Shown here piece by piece: positions 24,601 to 36,600 of a stretch of DNA of 64,000 nucleotides (position 1 is the first letter of the stretch; every line of letters starts with the position of its first letter). Source of the DNA: Drosophila persimilis. Taxonomy: Eukaryota > Arthropoda > Insecta > Diptera > Drosophilidae. The stretch is from NCBI RefSeq assembly GCF_003286085.1, contig NW_020825317.1, forward strand, positions 2,914,001-2,978,000. The letters are read 5' to 3'. The notes beneath the pieces were generated by a model. That model had not been told where the DNA came from, searched no databases, and was given only the letters and a program-made list of their open reading frames with translations. The position numbers were made by a program, and so were the translations under genes.

Positions 24601-27600
24601 ATCAATTTGATTCACCAGCCTTACCTGCGTGTGGTATGTGTGTGGCGTAAGACCAAAATGTGTGGATACCCTAGACGTGGGCGGGCATTCTCAAAGCTGA
24701 GACAGCTGACCTAATCTCCGGTTAACTTTAAGACCACAATTAGAGGATTAAGTTAGCCTAATCTCAAGTTAACCCAACGAAATTTCTGTTGCGGATAAAT
24801 GTAGATAAATTAAGCAAGGGATCGTTTCTGGTGAGTCGACGTCAGTCGAAAGGGGCCTGCAGCAAGTATCGCATGCAGCACTCCACGTGTCGTATGCGTA
24901 ATATGTCGTATGCCTGCCCAAAAGCCCACGGCACGCAAACCAAATCCCCCATCACGCTACGTAAGCCCCAGTACAAATACGAGTATTAATGCAAACGACC
25001 GCACAAAAAAGACATGGCAAAAGAGAGCCGGGGACTAAAAATACAAATGCAAATAAATACTAATTCAAATGTGTTGCATAAATAGCCAAGGGTCAACATA
25101 TTCAACCCCCTTCCAGCCAGAAACCATCACGAGGGCGATGACGATAGCGGCGATGAAAGACCGTTGGGATCATAGGATTGTCGGGAACAGTAACAACCAA
25201 GAGACCAGGCAGAGCCAAAACCTACATCAGATATTAATTACACGTCAACGGAGGTCAATTAAAAATTTGTGGCAGATTAAATGGGTGACATGGGGCCAGG
25301 TCAGCAAGGGACAACACGGCACAGAACAGAGCATAGGACAGAAATGATATGGCTTTTCATAGTATGAACTAGAGAAAGGGATCTGCTAACCATAAATAAT
25401 AAGCGCCCAAGAAAGGGTGGCCTAGAAAATAGCATCGATGGGGAGGGCTTGACAGCTGGCAGTTTATTGGTTAATTGAGGACCATTTAAATCCGTATTGG
25501 GACCAGAGGAGTTATTTAAATCATTGACCGATCAAAGAACGCACTGACAAAGTGGTTAAAAAATATAGCATATGGGCATTTCCACCGATCCCAAAATTAT
25601 TAAAAGTCAATAAAAACACATTTCCATATACTTTTGCCCCGATGTTATTTCCTACCAATTGACATATAACTTCATTAACTTCAATCTGAAAATCCATTGA
25701 AATAAGATAAAATTAAACTTTTTCGGTATTTTTTGGTATCTTTATATTCATGTTTTCGTTAAATAATTTTCTATTATGAAAAAAGATGATTCTTGATAAC
25801 ATATTTTTCTCAAAGTATCTCTTACAAATTGAACTATCTAAAACTATCTTATTAAATTTTCTCAATATCGGCTAACGGTATATTTTTTACCCTTTACCCA
25901 GCCACAAAATGTCTGTCTCGTGCGAAAGTATTTAAATTCAATTAAAAACGAGAGGGAGCTGCTGCTGCGACCGCAACTCTAAATTTATGCCTGATACATA
26001 GTCAGTATGGCTCTCCTCCGCCAGACAGTGCTCACATTGAACGACACGACAAAGAGAGAGAGAGACACGCGTGCGAGAGAGACAGCAAATCCGTCAGAAC
26101 GTGCGCTGCGTAGCCACTGCAAATTTATTTGTTCTAGTTTTAACAATGATCCAGATTCGGCAATCTGGTAGATATGGTCATTCTTTATGATTGTGCGTTC
26201 TTAATTTTCTCGCATCTTTTCAAAATTTCTGATGGCACCGATTTTCGTCCTTTGTGGAGGCGGAAGGGAGTAGGGTGAAGTTTTTAAATGCACTTGAAAC
26301 AGTGACTTATCACGGAAGTCTGGAAACAAAATTTCGTTTCCTTAGCTCTTAAGCTAGGTACACACGATGCAAACAATTTGCAGCAAGTTAATTGCTGCAA
26401 TCAAATTTGCACGCTTAAACACGAGTGCAAACATTTTGCTGCAAACAAAAAATTTGCAATAACTGTTTGCGGCAATTATTTTTGCTTTTAGTCTGTATAC
26501 AGAATTTTACGGTTAACTTGGTTGCGTCAGTTGCTTGCTTGTTTGCATGTGCTGTTTGCTTTCAGTCGCAATATTGCAGCAAGCAAAGCAACATGTGGGA
26601 TCTCGAGAAAACTATAAAAATAATTGATTTGTACGAGAATTATTCTGTTTTATGGGATGTCTCGTCAGCAGACTATAAAAATAAGCATAAAAAGCAAAAT
26701 GCTTATCGCGAAATTGCTGAAAAATTAGACAAAAGTGATGATGAAAAAAAAACAAAAATTCATCATTTGCGCACTCAATTTTTGCAAGAAGGTCGCAGAG
26801 TGAAGCAAAAAAAGAGTGGCCAGGGTACATCGGACAACTATACCAGCAGTGTCTTGTTTAGTTATGTAGTTTTTTACTTTTCTAATAAAAAACTGAAATC
26901 ACTGACTGACATGCGAAAAAATTGTAAGTTTGTTTCATCCCCATTTTGTAGCTCTTTTAAAAGGTTTTGATGCACTCCTTTTTCATCTCTTTTGGAAATC
27001 CACTCTTTCACCCAACACTTTCTTTTTTTTGCAGACTCTAATCTTCTCACTTTTTTACGTTTTATTAAAGTTGCTAATATAGCAATAGCAGCAACTCTCG
27101 ATTTTTGTGCCGACATAATTAAACACGTCGTTATTCGTTGACTTTCTCAAAGCAACAGAACTTGCAAATGAGTGTCACTTGCAAGCACTGCAAACAAAAA
27201 ATGAAAACACATGTAGACATTAACGCAATATATTGCACGAAATAGCAATGCAAAAGTTTGCGTGCAAAACAAAAATTTATTGAAGCAAGAAATGTTCATG
27301 CAATATTTGCATTGGTGTGAACATTTGTGCAAACTTTTGCTGCAAATTATTTTCAACTTGCTTCAAATTGTTTGCATCGTGTGTTCATAGAGACGGACAG
27401 ACAGACGGACGGGTGTCGTTTAATGTATCTTTTGTTCAAATCTATGGATCAACGGTTAACGACCAAATCTTCTAATGCCGCATTTTACAGTAAAATTTTT
27501 AAAAGCGTCAATGTCGTGTTGAGTAGTGTAATAGAGTTCTATTATCAAGAGCTACTGTATAATTGAAAATTATTCCAAGCTCGGTCTTATTTTGACATTT

Positions 27601-30600
27601 TGATCACATGCAATGTGTGCGACTATCCCGATCGATATCGAGCCCACATTTATTAAGAGGTAAATGAATCAGCAAAATATCACCATGGCTGTCTGTCCGT
27701 CCGTACGTCTTGTTTGACGCCTAGTTCTCAGAGGCTACAAGAGCTACAGCCACGAAATTTTGTATCCAGACTCCTGTAATATCACACTGCACCCAGCCCC
27801 CACAAAGAACGAAAATGTGTGGCAGACCAGACTGCTGAGTCTGAATTAGATCAGATCGTTAATATAGAACGGAACCAGACGGAACAAATGAAATTTCAGA
27901 GTCTACGCTCCGTGGCCAGGCCGCCTTCTCATTTTCTGTCTCTCTAACACACTCTTTGCTGTGCAAAGTGTATGCACTCTGGCGGAGGATAACCATACTG
28001 ACGGAGTATAGGGTATAAAAGTAGAGTCGCGGCCGTAGCAGCGACTCACAACGTTTCCTCTCGTTTGCTTCGGAAAACTTCATTTGTGAAACGGTTTTAT
28101 TGTTTAATACAAAAAAGAAAATGGATTTCAGATTAAGCAAGAGAATGTTAAGCGCAGGTAAAAGACAAACATTCGTTTAACATTTTTCAGTGTAAAAACA
28201 GGCGGGAACGTTATGAACCGCAGCCAGGCCCGAGACTCTATGTTTATACCCGATAGTCAGTCAGTCTACTCTCCGTCAAAGGGCACACACTGCACCAGGA
28301 AGAGTGTGTGAGAGACAATGAATGAATAAGCGCCTGGAAAACGTTGTGTAGCCACTGCAAATTGATTTGTTCTTTCTGGCTATAATAATAATCAGATCCG
28401 ATCCAGATTCGTTGAATGGCAGTATGAACTCCGCAGTATGTTTTGAGGGACTTCAGAGATACGTTAGTGCACGAAACTTTCTGATTTTAGTCCACTGTTC
28501 AAGCACTCGGTTTTTAGTTATTCGGGGTGATCCGAATCTGACTGAAGGAAGAGTTCGAAATGATCGAAAGCATTCAAGAGGCATGAGAATAGCAGTGATT
28601 TTGTGAATACTTTGTAGTGGAGCCCAGCACCATGAAAAAGCAGGGCAGCACCTCATTCTTTCACTGTGCCTAATTCTTTTTGTTAATTATTTCCTGTTCA
28701 CCGTTTCCCGTGAGCAGAAAGACATAGGTGGGTGGACTCATCATTAATCTGCAACGTCCTAATCTTGTGTTTACCTTCTGGTCGGATTGTCGACGTGTCG
28801 CATTGTGGCCCAAATTTGTCATTTGTTATTTGTTTAACATGCATATTGAATTGTGGAGTTCCTCCCGGTCCTTATCTCCGGAGAGGAGGGGACGAGGGCC
28901 CCTATGAAAATGAGTCTTGAAAAACACGTACAGACATACACTCACTCCTCGGCCCTCATTCTCCATCTCCTCCAGCGACAGCGCCAGCGAGAGAGATATA
29001 GCAAAGAGAACATGGTGTTAAATAATTAATTACAATCCATTAATTAATTAGACAACGCAACGGGGGTCATTAGGCTAAGCAGCAGCACGAAAGGGGCCAA
29101 AGGACAATGTGACCCCAGGAAAGGAAAGCAGCAACCATGACAGAACCCGCAAAAAAAACACTTGATACGACAGCTTGTACACATAATGCGACCATAATCA
29201 ACATCAGCGAGTTGTTTTCCCCGTTTTCTTTTTTTTGGCCTTCCTCTGTTTTTTTTGTTGGGTGAAATTCTTTTCCCTTCTTTGGGCACAATAAGGAGTG
29301 TAGTTGTTAGGACTCCTACTCATATTTTATTGCATATTGTTAGGCGTAAAATTATGCCCCATACAGTTGCATAATTTATGACATTGTTCTCAAGTCAGAG
29401 GGCTGTCCCAGCAGTCCTCATGCCCCAGACTGAGCATTGATTTATAGGAGAGCTCGTGGACTTCCATTGTCCCAGCCCCAGACCCTCCAATTCTAAGTTG
29501 AATGTATGGCAAACATTTGGGATTCAACAGAAAGTAAACTACCTTCCCATACTATTCGATGATACGAATCTCAGGGGAAGTACTACTAGCCCTCTTGTTG
29601 AGAGGAAACTAGGGGTGTATCCATGACGTAAAGACTAAGAATGATATTTGATCTATTCGGGGCGTATCTAAATGTGGTGCAAGCCCACCAAATTGATCGA
29701 AAATTATATTCATACTTAGTTGTCAGTACCAGTTTGAAATGCTCAACTTAATATAACCGTTCATTCCATAATTCTAATATCTCATTATCATTAAAAAAAT
29801 TGAGTTTGGATTATTTGTTCAATCCCAATTCGACAATTTCTTCATGCATGATTTAGTCGTAAGAGAGCGAGAGTTCCCTCTCTGATGCTTTACTTCCGCA
29901 TTGCAAATTGAACATTTATAAATTTCACCGATAATCCAAGCGAATTTCCTCCCTTACCCTATTTGCGTATTTTCGTCGATTCATTTTCGTTTCGATTTGG
30001 CATTCAAGACGGAAAACTGTATAATTTTGGACACTTTCGAATACGTCCTACAAACCTTGCGGCCTCATCTGTCAGCTGACTCGGTTGTGAGACAAAAGTA
30101 TATTTCAAATACGGGAGGAAGACTGCCTGATCCCGCACCCTACACTCTGGCAGCTCGTGGTTAATGTTAATGCCATAAAATTCCATTTAATTTCCCTCAG
30201 CAATTCTCACAAACAAATGTGAGACAAGGCAACCCAAAGAAATGGCATGGACAACTTTTGTGCCCAACAAAACAAAAGAGGAGGAAAAGTATAAACTTTG
30301 CTAAAGCCTGAAGCAACGGCAGTAGAAAAGTAAAAACAATTGAATTATTGGCTATGAGAATGTGCGTCACTTGACCAAACTGCATGCAACATATCCTTTG
30401 GGGCACATAGAATATGGCAGATGGTAGTGTGATCCAAGCAGCAGAGGAGCAAATTTGTCCAGGCTGATAAATGGCCATGCAGGGGTGGACTCAAGCTCAG
30501 TAGAATGGAGTGTAATGGCGATGGTGATGGGCTGGGTGCCACAATGCGTATGCGCAATGTGAGAAGGGGTGCAGGTGCACTACCCACCCCTCTTTGTATT

Positions 30601-33600
30601 TCGATTGTAATGGCAACATTTAGCAGCAAACTTTATGGCTAGAATCGCTCGACTTATCTCGCAATATAACACAAAATATTGAGTTAATTTATCATGGGCC
30701 GGAAAAGCCCATGTATAGCGACATGTTGCCAGCAAATTGGCAACCGAAACTGCATATCCGCCCTTACCCCTCCCCCTATTTCCCACACATGGCACTTGGC
30801 AGGCCACACGATTACTTTGATTGCTAATCAACTGAACAATTGTGGTATCCTTGAGCTGTGGTTTGCCACCGAAAGGTGGTCCTGCGGTCCTGGGCTCCTG
30901 GAGTTGCCGCAACTGTCGCAAGCATCAGTTTTTGTCGTTTTTCATATGCAATATTCCAATCAATCATCGATTTGCTGCCTCCCTCCTGCCTTTCCGAAAG
31001 CAAAGGAATTGCAACCGCAACATAATTGACAGACAATTTTTTGCATCTGCGACGACTGTCGTCGCGTTTGAGAAATCCGAACGGAAGAAATGCTACATAA
31101 AGAAAATCGAATGACATTTTCAAATGTATTCGCCACCCGATGCATCAGAGTTGCACTGAAAGACTGTCGCTCTTCCTGAAAAAATTGGTAGGGACGGGGG
31201 CGGTGGCGGTGGAACGACGAAGTTGGGGGATAAGTCTTTGGCAGAACTCATCGATCAACCTGTCATCTGTGGGGAGATGGGGCGGAAGCTCACCGGATAT
31301 CGAAAAATTGTAATTCAATTCAACATTGAGTGCAAGCATAAAACTGAATAAAATTCTGATGGAAGCAGAAAAATTAAAGGACTGGTCGCTTATCCTTTAA
31401 AAGTATCGAAATTTACAATAAAAACCTGATGAGGATCGACATTCTTTAAATAATTGTTGTAAAATAATCTTCCCACAAGTCAGTTATAGAAGAGTTTAGA
31501 TTTGGCAAAAACCCGAAATTTAATTGAATTGACTCAAGTATCGAATTGAGAATGGACATATTAAGTCAATAAATAAACTCCTCGGATGATAGCATCTGCT
31601 GATGTCGTAGCATTTTAACGCACTGTATGGCCACAAGCCATAATTACAATTAACTGATTGGTTTGCCATACAAATCGCCAATCACTTTCACTGTCTCTCT
31701 CCCTGCCTATCCTTGCTACCTTCGGCTAGCTGCCATTCGATTCGCTTATTCCTTCTTATTCTCCCGTTGCAGGTGCTTTTCCATTCATCAGGCAGAATCG
31801 CCTAGTCTCAGCCTCATTGTAAATCAATCTGTTGGTAAATAATGAATCCACCTTTCATTTTAACACCCCACCAGCACCCATCCACCCCCCATATTGTCTT
31901 TATCCAATAATATTCCTCTCTCTCTCCTTGCGCGTGCAAATAGAGAATAACTATAGTACACATGTACACATATGTACATATATAACATATCTGAAACGCG
32001 ACAGTGGCTTAATTAAAAATTGTAAGTGGCAGTAAATTAATTATAACCACGGCCCGCAAAGTGTTTGGCGTGCAGCTGCCGACAACGGCATATGTGGGTG
32101 GGTGCAAAGAGCGTGGGTGTGTGTAGGTGGCATGGGCTCACTACGACAACCACTACTCTGTGTCTGTATGTCTGTGTGTGTGTGTGTGTGTGTGTATGGG
32201 TCGTCGGGTAGGTGAACTTCAAAGGGAAGCGTTTTAATCAAATTTCGAAGAGTGGTACCGTTTGCCGTTTGTGGCAAATTGTGATGTGGGTGAGACCTGT
32301 AAATATAGAGGGCCCGGGAGCCCCGCAACAGGATCTCCCAGGCAAGTGAGACTCTCATTACAATTAAATCTTTGCAGCACTTCCCTGATGAGATAGTAGC
32401 CGGCCACCACCAATCAGGACGAAGGTAGTCCCAGGCACGAAGTTGTCCCCCCAGACTGAATGGCCAGGATGGACCCACAAATTGGATATACAGCCTCCGG
32501 AACAAGGGAAAATGAAGAATTGTTACTGTCGTGGCAAGTCCTTTGAAAGAAATTTCCTCTTCTACTATTTTGCAAAGATCCAGACCCTCATGCAAAATTA
32601 TCCGAAAATTGACCCTGCTCACCAATCAGTTCTGAAGTGGTTTATGCCCATTTTTCAAATGGGATGTGCAGATGTGCAGGTGGATGTGGTCCTATAGAAA
32701 TGCAATTAATTGCAGTGTTTCCAAAGAACCTTTTTAATGGTCTTTCCTTGATGATTGATGAATCTCAATAGCATTGCAGATAGATAATTGAAGTCGTCTT
32801 GAGATGACGATACTCCACATCACACTTATAATTTTATAAACATTTTTCTATATATATGGCTCTAGTTCCAGCGAATGCCAGTGATGCCATAAAATCTACA
32901 GGCTAAGTGGCAACGCCCAAAAATTAAGTTGGCAGTACCAAAATGCATTTTTTCGGTGGGAATTCCAATTATTTTGGAGATTAAGCAGGTGATGGTACTA
33001 GTTATCACTTTTTATACCCGATACTCAAAGTGAGTATAGGGTTATATAAGATTAGAAGGAATATAGTAGTATATACACTCCCCGACACTTGAATACGACA
33101 TACTAAAATGTACACTTTAGGCACCAATATTTCCGGCACAAGCCATAGAAAACGGTGAATTTGAATTTTCCTCAAATCTCTATTCAATTTAGCATAAATT
33201 AAAAAAAAAACGAGGGGGAACGTTGTGAGTTGCTGCGGACACCGCAACTCTACGGTTATACCCGATACTAAGTCAGTATGGCTCTCCTCCGGCAGACGCC
33301 GCTAATATTTAACGACACGACAAAGAGTGCGTGCGAGAGAGACAGAAAATCAGTCTGAGCGTGACGTCACGCGCTGCGTAGCCACTGCAAATTGATTTGT
33401 TTCCTTTCGCTATAAAAATGATCTGATCTGATCCAGATTCAGCAATCTGATAGATATGGTCGGTATCTATGATACTGCGTTTTTAGTTTTCTCGAATCTG
33501 CAATATTGTGGATGCAACAGATTTTCGTCCTTTGTGGGGGCGGACGGGGGTGGGGCGAAATTTTAAGATATACGTTTTATAGTGAGATCTAACAGAAGTG

Positions 33601-36600
33601 CGGATACCAAATTTGGTTACTCTAGCTTTAATAGTCTCTGAGATTTGTGAATATCCCCAGATTTGCATTCTTTGCGGGGGCGGAAGGGGGTGTGGCGAAA
33701 TTTTGAAACAAACTCGTCTCGGTCCGATATATTAGGAGTGTGGATACCAAATTTGGTTGCTCTAGCTTTTATAGTCTCTGAGATCTAGGCGCTAATGTTT
33801 TACTCTAAGCAAAGCCGCCTATGCTACGTGTGTGTTAGAGAGAGACAGGGCGAGAAAAAATGAAATTGTTTTCTTGATGCTGGCTATAATAATAATACGA
33901 TCCAATTCAGATTCCGCAGTGTATAAGATATGGTCATTCTCTACGATTCTGCGTTTTTGGTTTTATCTTATCTTTAAAATTGTGGATGCCACAGATTTTC
34001 GCCCTTTGTGGGGGCGGAAGTGGGCGGGGCAAAGTTTTGAAATATTTTTGTAGCAGTGACATATCACAGAAGTCTGGATCCAAAACATCGTTGCTCTGGC
34101 TCTTATAGTCTTTGAGCATTAGGCGCTGAAGGGGACGGACAGACGGACAGACGGACAGACGGACGGACGGACAGACGGACAGACGGACGGACGGACAGAC
34201 AGACATGGCTCAATCGACTCGGCTATTGATGCTGATCAAGAATATATATACTTTATGGGGTCGGAAACGATTCCTTCAGGACGTTACACACATCCATTTT
34301 CACCACAAATCTAATATACCCCAATACTCATTTTGAGTATCGGGTATAATAATAGCAATATTCATCAAAGTAGATTGAGAAAAAAAATTTCATTGACATA
34401 ACTCAAATTTCCGCTCCCAAAAAATGCGACACTTGAATACGACATTCACATTGAAAAATTTTTTATTTTGGATGTGGTCGCGACCGGACATTGAATAAAT
34501 TCTCAAAAATCAATTAGGGTGTCCTTATTACGAGAAAAAAATGTGGGTTATGGTAAGTCCTTTTCAAAGGACGAAAGCTCCACAATAAAAGCCTCGAAGG
34601 AAGTAGGTCCATCAATAATGAAAATAAGTGATGAAATTGGTAAAACTAGGTGTGTTCTGAGTGATTTCATAAAGAACGGGTCAAATTATGGCAAAAACAT
34701 AAAAAACCGAACCAAAATTGCTACTTCCGAGACCTCCATAAGATCTCATCTGCGAGCCGCATCTTAAAAACACGACTAAAACTCGATTTAAAAATCGAAA
34801 ACTGTACTTTTAGCTAGTGCTAAAATAATAAAACACGTTTTTTCGAAGACTCCACACCATAAGGGACTGTAATTAATAAAAAACCTCAGCCAACGGACGA
34901 AAACTTAGAATACTCCCGTACTTTTGCATATTCATATGGCGTGGAGTAGAGACTGTCGCCATATAGCATTTTCAAAGGGACAACAATTTTAGTTTGAAGG
35001 GTCATAAGATTTTATTTTTTATATTTATAAGGACTCAAGGAAGTAAAGGAAGTGAGGAGTAAAGAAGAATTACAATTGGATAGTTTTCACAGCAGTGTGA
35101 GCGCTATTATTCTGTGGTGAGCAAGATCCTAAAACGGCGTGGACCAGTTGATTTTTCATTAAGTCGAGTTTATCAAATATGCAACAAAGTTGAGGGGTTT
35201 TTTATTAATTACAGTCCCTTATGGTGTGGAGTCTTCGAAAAAACGTGTTTTATTATTTTAGCACTAGCTAAAAGTACAGTTTTCGATTTTTAAATCGAGT
35301 TTTAGTCGTGTTTTTAAGATGCGGCTCGCAGATGAGATCTTATGGAGGTCTCGGAAGTAGCAATTTTGGTTCGGTTTTTTATGTTTTTGCCATAATTTGA
35401 CCCGTTCTTTATGAAATCACTCAGAACACACCTAGTTTTACCAATTTCATCACTTATTTTCATTATTGATGGACCTACTTCCTTCGAGGCTTTTATTGTG
35501 GAGCTTTCGTCCTTTGAAAAGGACTTACCATAACCCACATTTTTTTCTCGTAATAAGGACACCCTAATTGATTTTTGAGAATTTATTCAATGTCCGGTCG
35601 CGACCACATCCAAAATAAAAAATTTTTCAATGTGAATGTCGTATTCAAGTGTCGCATTTTTTGGGAGCGGAAATTTGAGTTATGTCAATGAAATTTTTTT
35701 TCTCAATCTACTTTGATGAATATTGCTATTATTTTTTTTTTAATTTATGCTAAATTGAATAGAGATTTGAGGAAAATTCAAATTCACCGTTTTCTATAGC
35801 TTGTGCCGGAAATATTGGTGCCTAAAGTGTACATTTTAGTATGTCGTATTCAAGTGTCGGGGAGTGTATATTCTTGATCAGCATCAATAGCCGAGTCGGT
35901 AGAGCCATGTCTATCCGTCTGTCCGTCCGTCCGTCCGTCCGTCCGTCCGTCCGTCCGTCCGTCCCTATGAGCGCCTATTGCTCAAAGACTATAAGAGCTA
36001 GAGCAACCAAATTTGGTATCCACACTCCTGTGATATCGCAACTGCACAAGAATATTTCCACATTTCGGCCTACCCCCATCCGCCCCTGCAAAAAAACGGA
36101 AATCTGTGGCAACGACAATTTTGAAGATACGAGAAAACCAACAATGAATACAAAAGGAATCGTAGAGAATGACTATATCTAACAGACTGCCGAATCTGGA
36201 TCAGATTGGACTATTATTATAGCCAGAACAAACAAATGAAATTACAGTGTCTTCGTAGCGTACTTATTTTCTATCTCTGTCTTACACACAACGCTGCACA
36301 ACGTTTCACTCTTTTTATACCCGATACTCAAAGTGAGTATTGGGGTATATTAGATTTGTGGTAAAAGTGGATGTGTGTAACGTCCAGAAGGACGCGTTTC
36401 CGACCCCATAAAGTATATATATAAAGTATATATATTCTTGATCTGCATCAATAGCCCAGTGGATTGAGTCCTGTCTGTCTGTCCGTCTGTCCGTCCGTCC
36501 GTCTGTACGTCCCTATCAACGCCTAGTGCTCAAAGACTATAAGAGCTAGAGCAACGACATTTTATATCCGGACTTCTGTGATATGTCACTGTTGCAAGTA

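Larger units (their letters stand above)
26354..27390. mobile_element. PIF/Harbinger-like DNA transposon, internally deleted
   Basis: Terminal inverted repeats: the left end has ACACACGATGCAAACAATTT from about 26360, and the right end is its complement, CAAATTGTTTGCATCGTGTG, ending at 27384. Subterminal regions carry many TTTGC/GCAAA motifs. It encodes a MADF-domain fragment on + and a Harbinger transposase N-terminal fragment on -, arranged head-in. That is the usual two-gene layout of PIF/Harbinger elements, but here both C-terminal parts are gone. The target duplication could not be resolved. It is inserted in an INE-1-like copy inside Pde9 intron 1. Confidence 0.75.
25946..27415 (-). mobile_element. 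INE-1-like copy interrupted by a Harbinger-like element
   Basis: The inverted tail (CGAGAGGGAGCTGCTGCTGC) and body run from 25946 to about 26353, ending in CCTTAGCTCTTA. The element resumes at 27391 with AGACGGACAGACAGACGGAC, the microsatellite part, before decaying. The DNA between is the inserted element described separately. The head of the copy is missing. Confidence 0.75.
33076..35866. mobile_element. Tc1-like snapback (fold-back) element with ~670-bp arms
   Basis: Ends CACTCCCCGACACTTGAATA (left) and its exact complement (right) are flanked by TA, the Tc1/mariner target. The left arm (33076-33210 plus 34348-34885) and the right arm (35196-35866) are inverted and almost identical: I noted one mismatch, AGCC versus AGCT near the ends, in the stretches compared. 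Each arm carries the same 82-codon transposase N-terminal fragment pointing inward. The 310-nt centre (34886-35195) has no recognised coding. The left arm is interrupted by an INE-1-like copy. With no catalytic domain it is non-autonomous. Confidence 0.82.
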
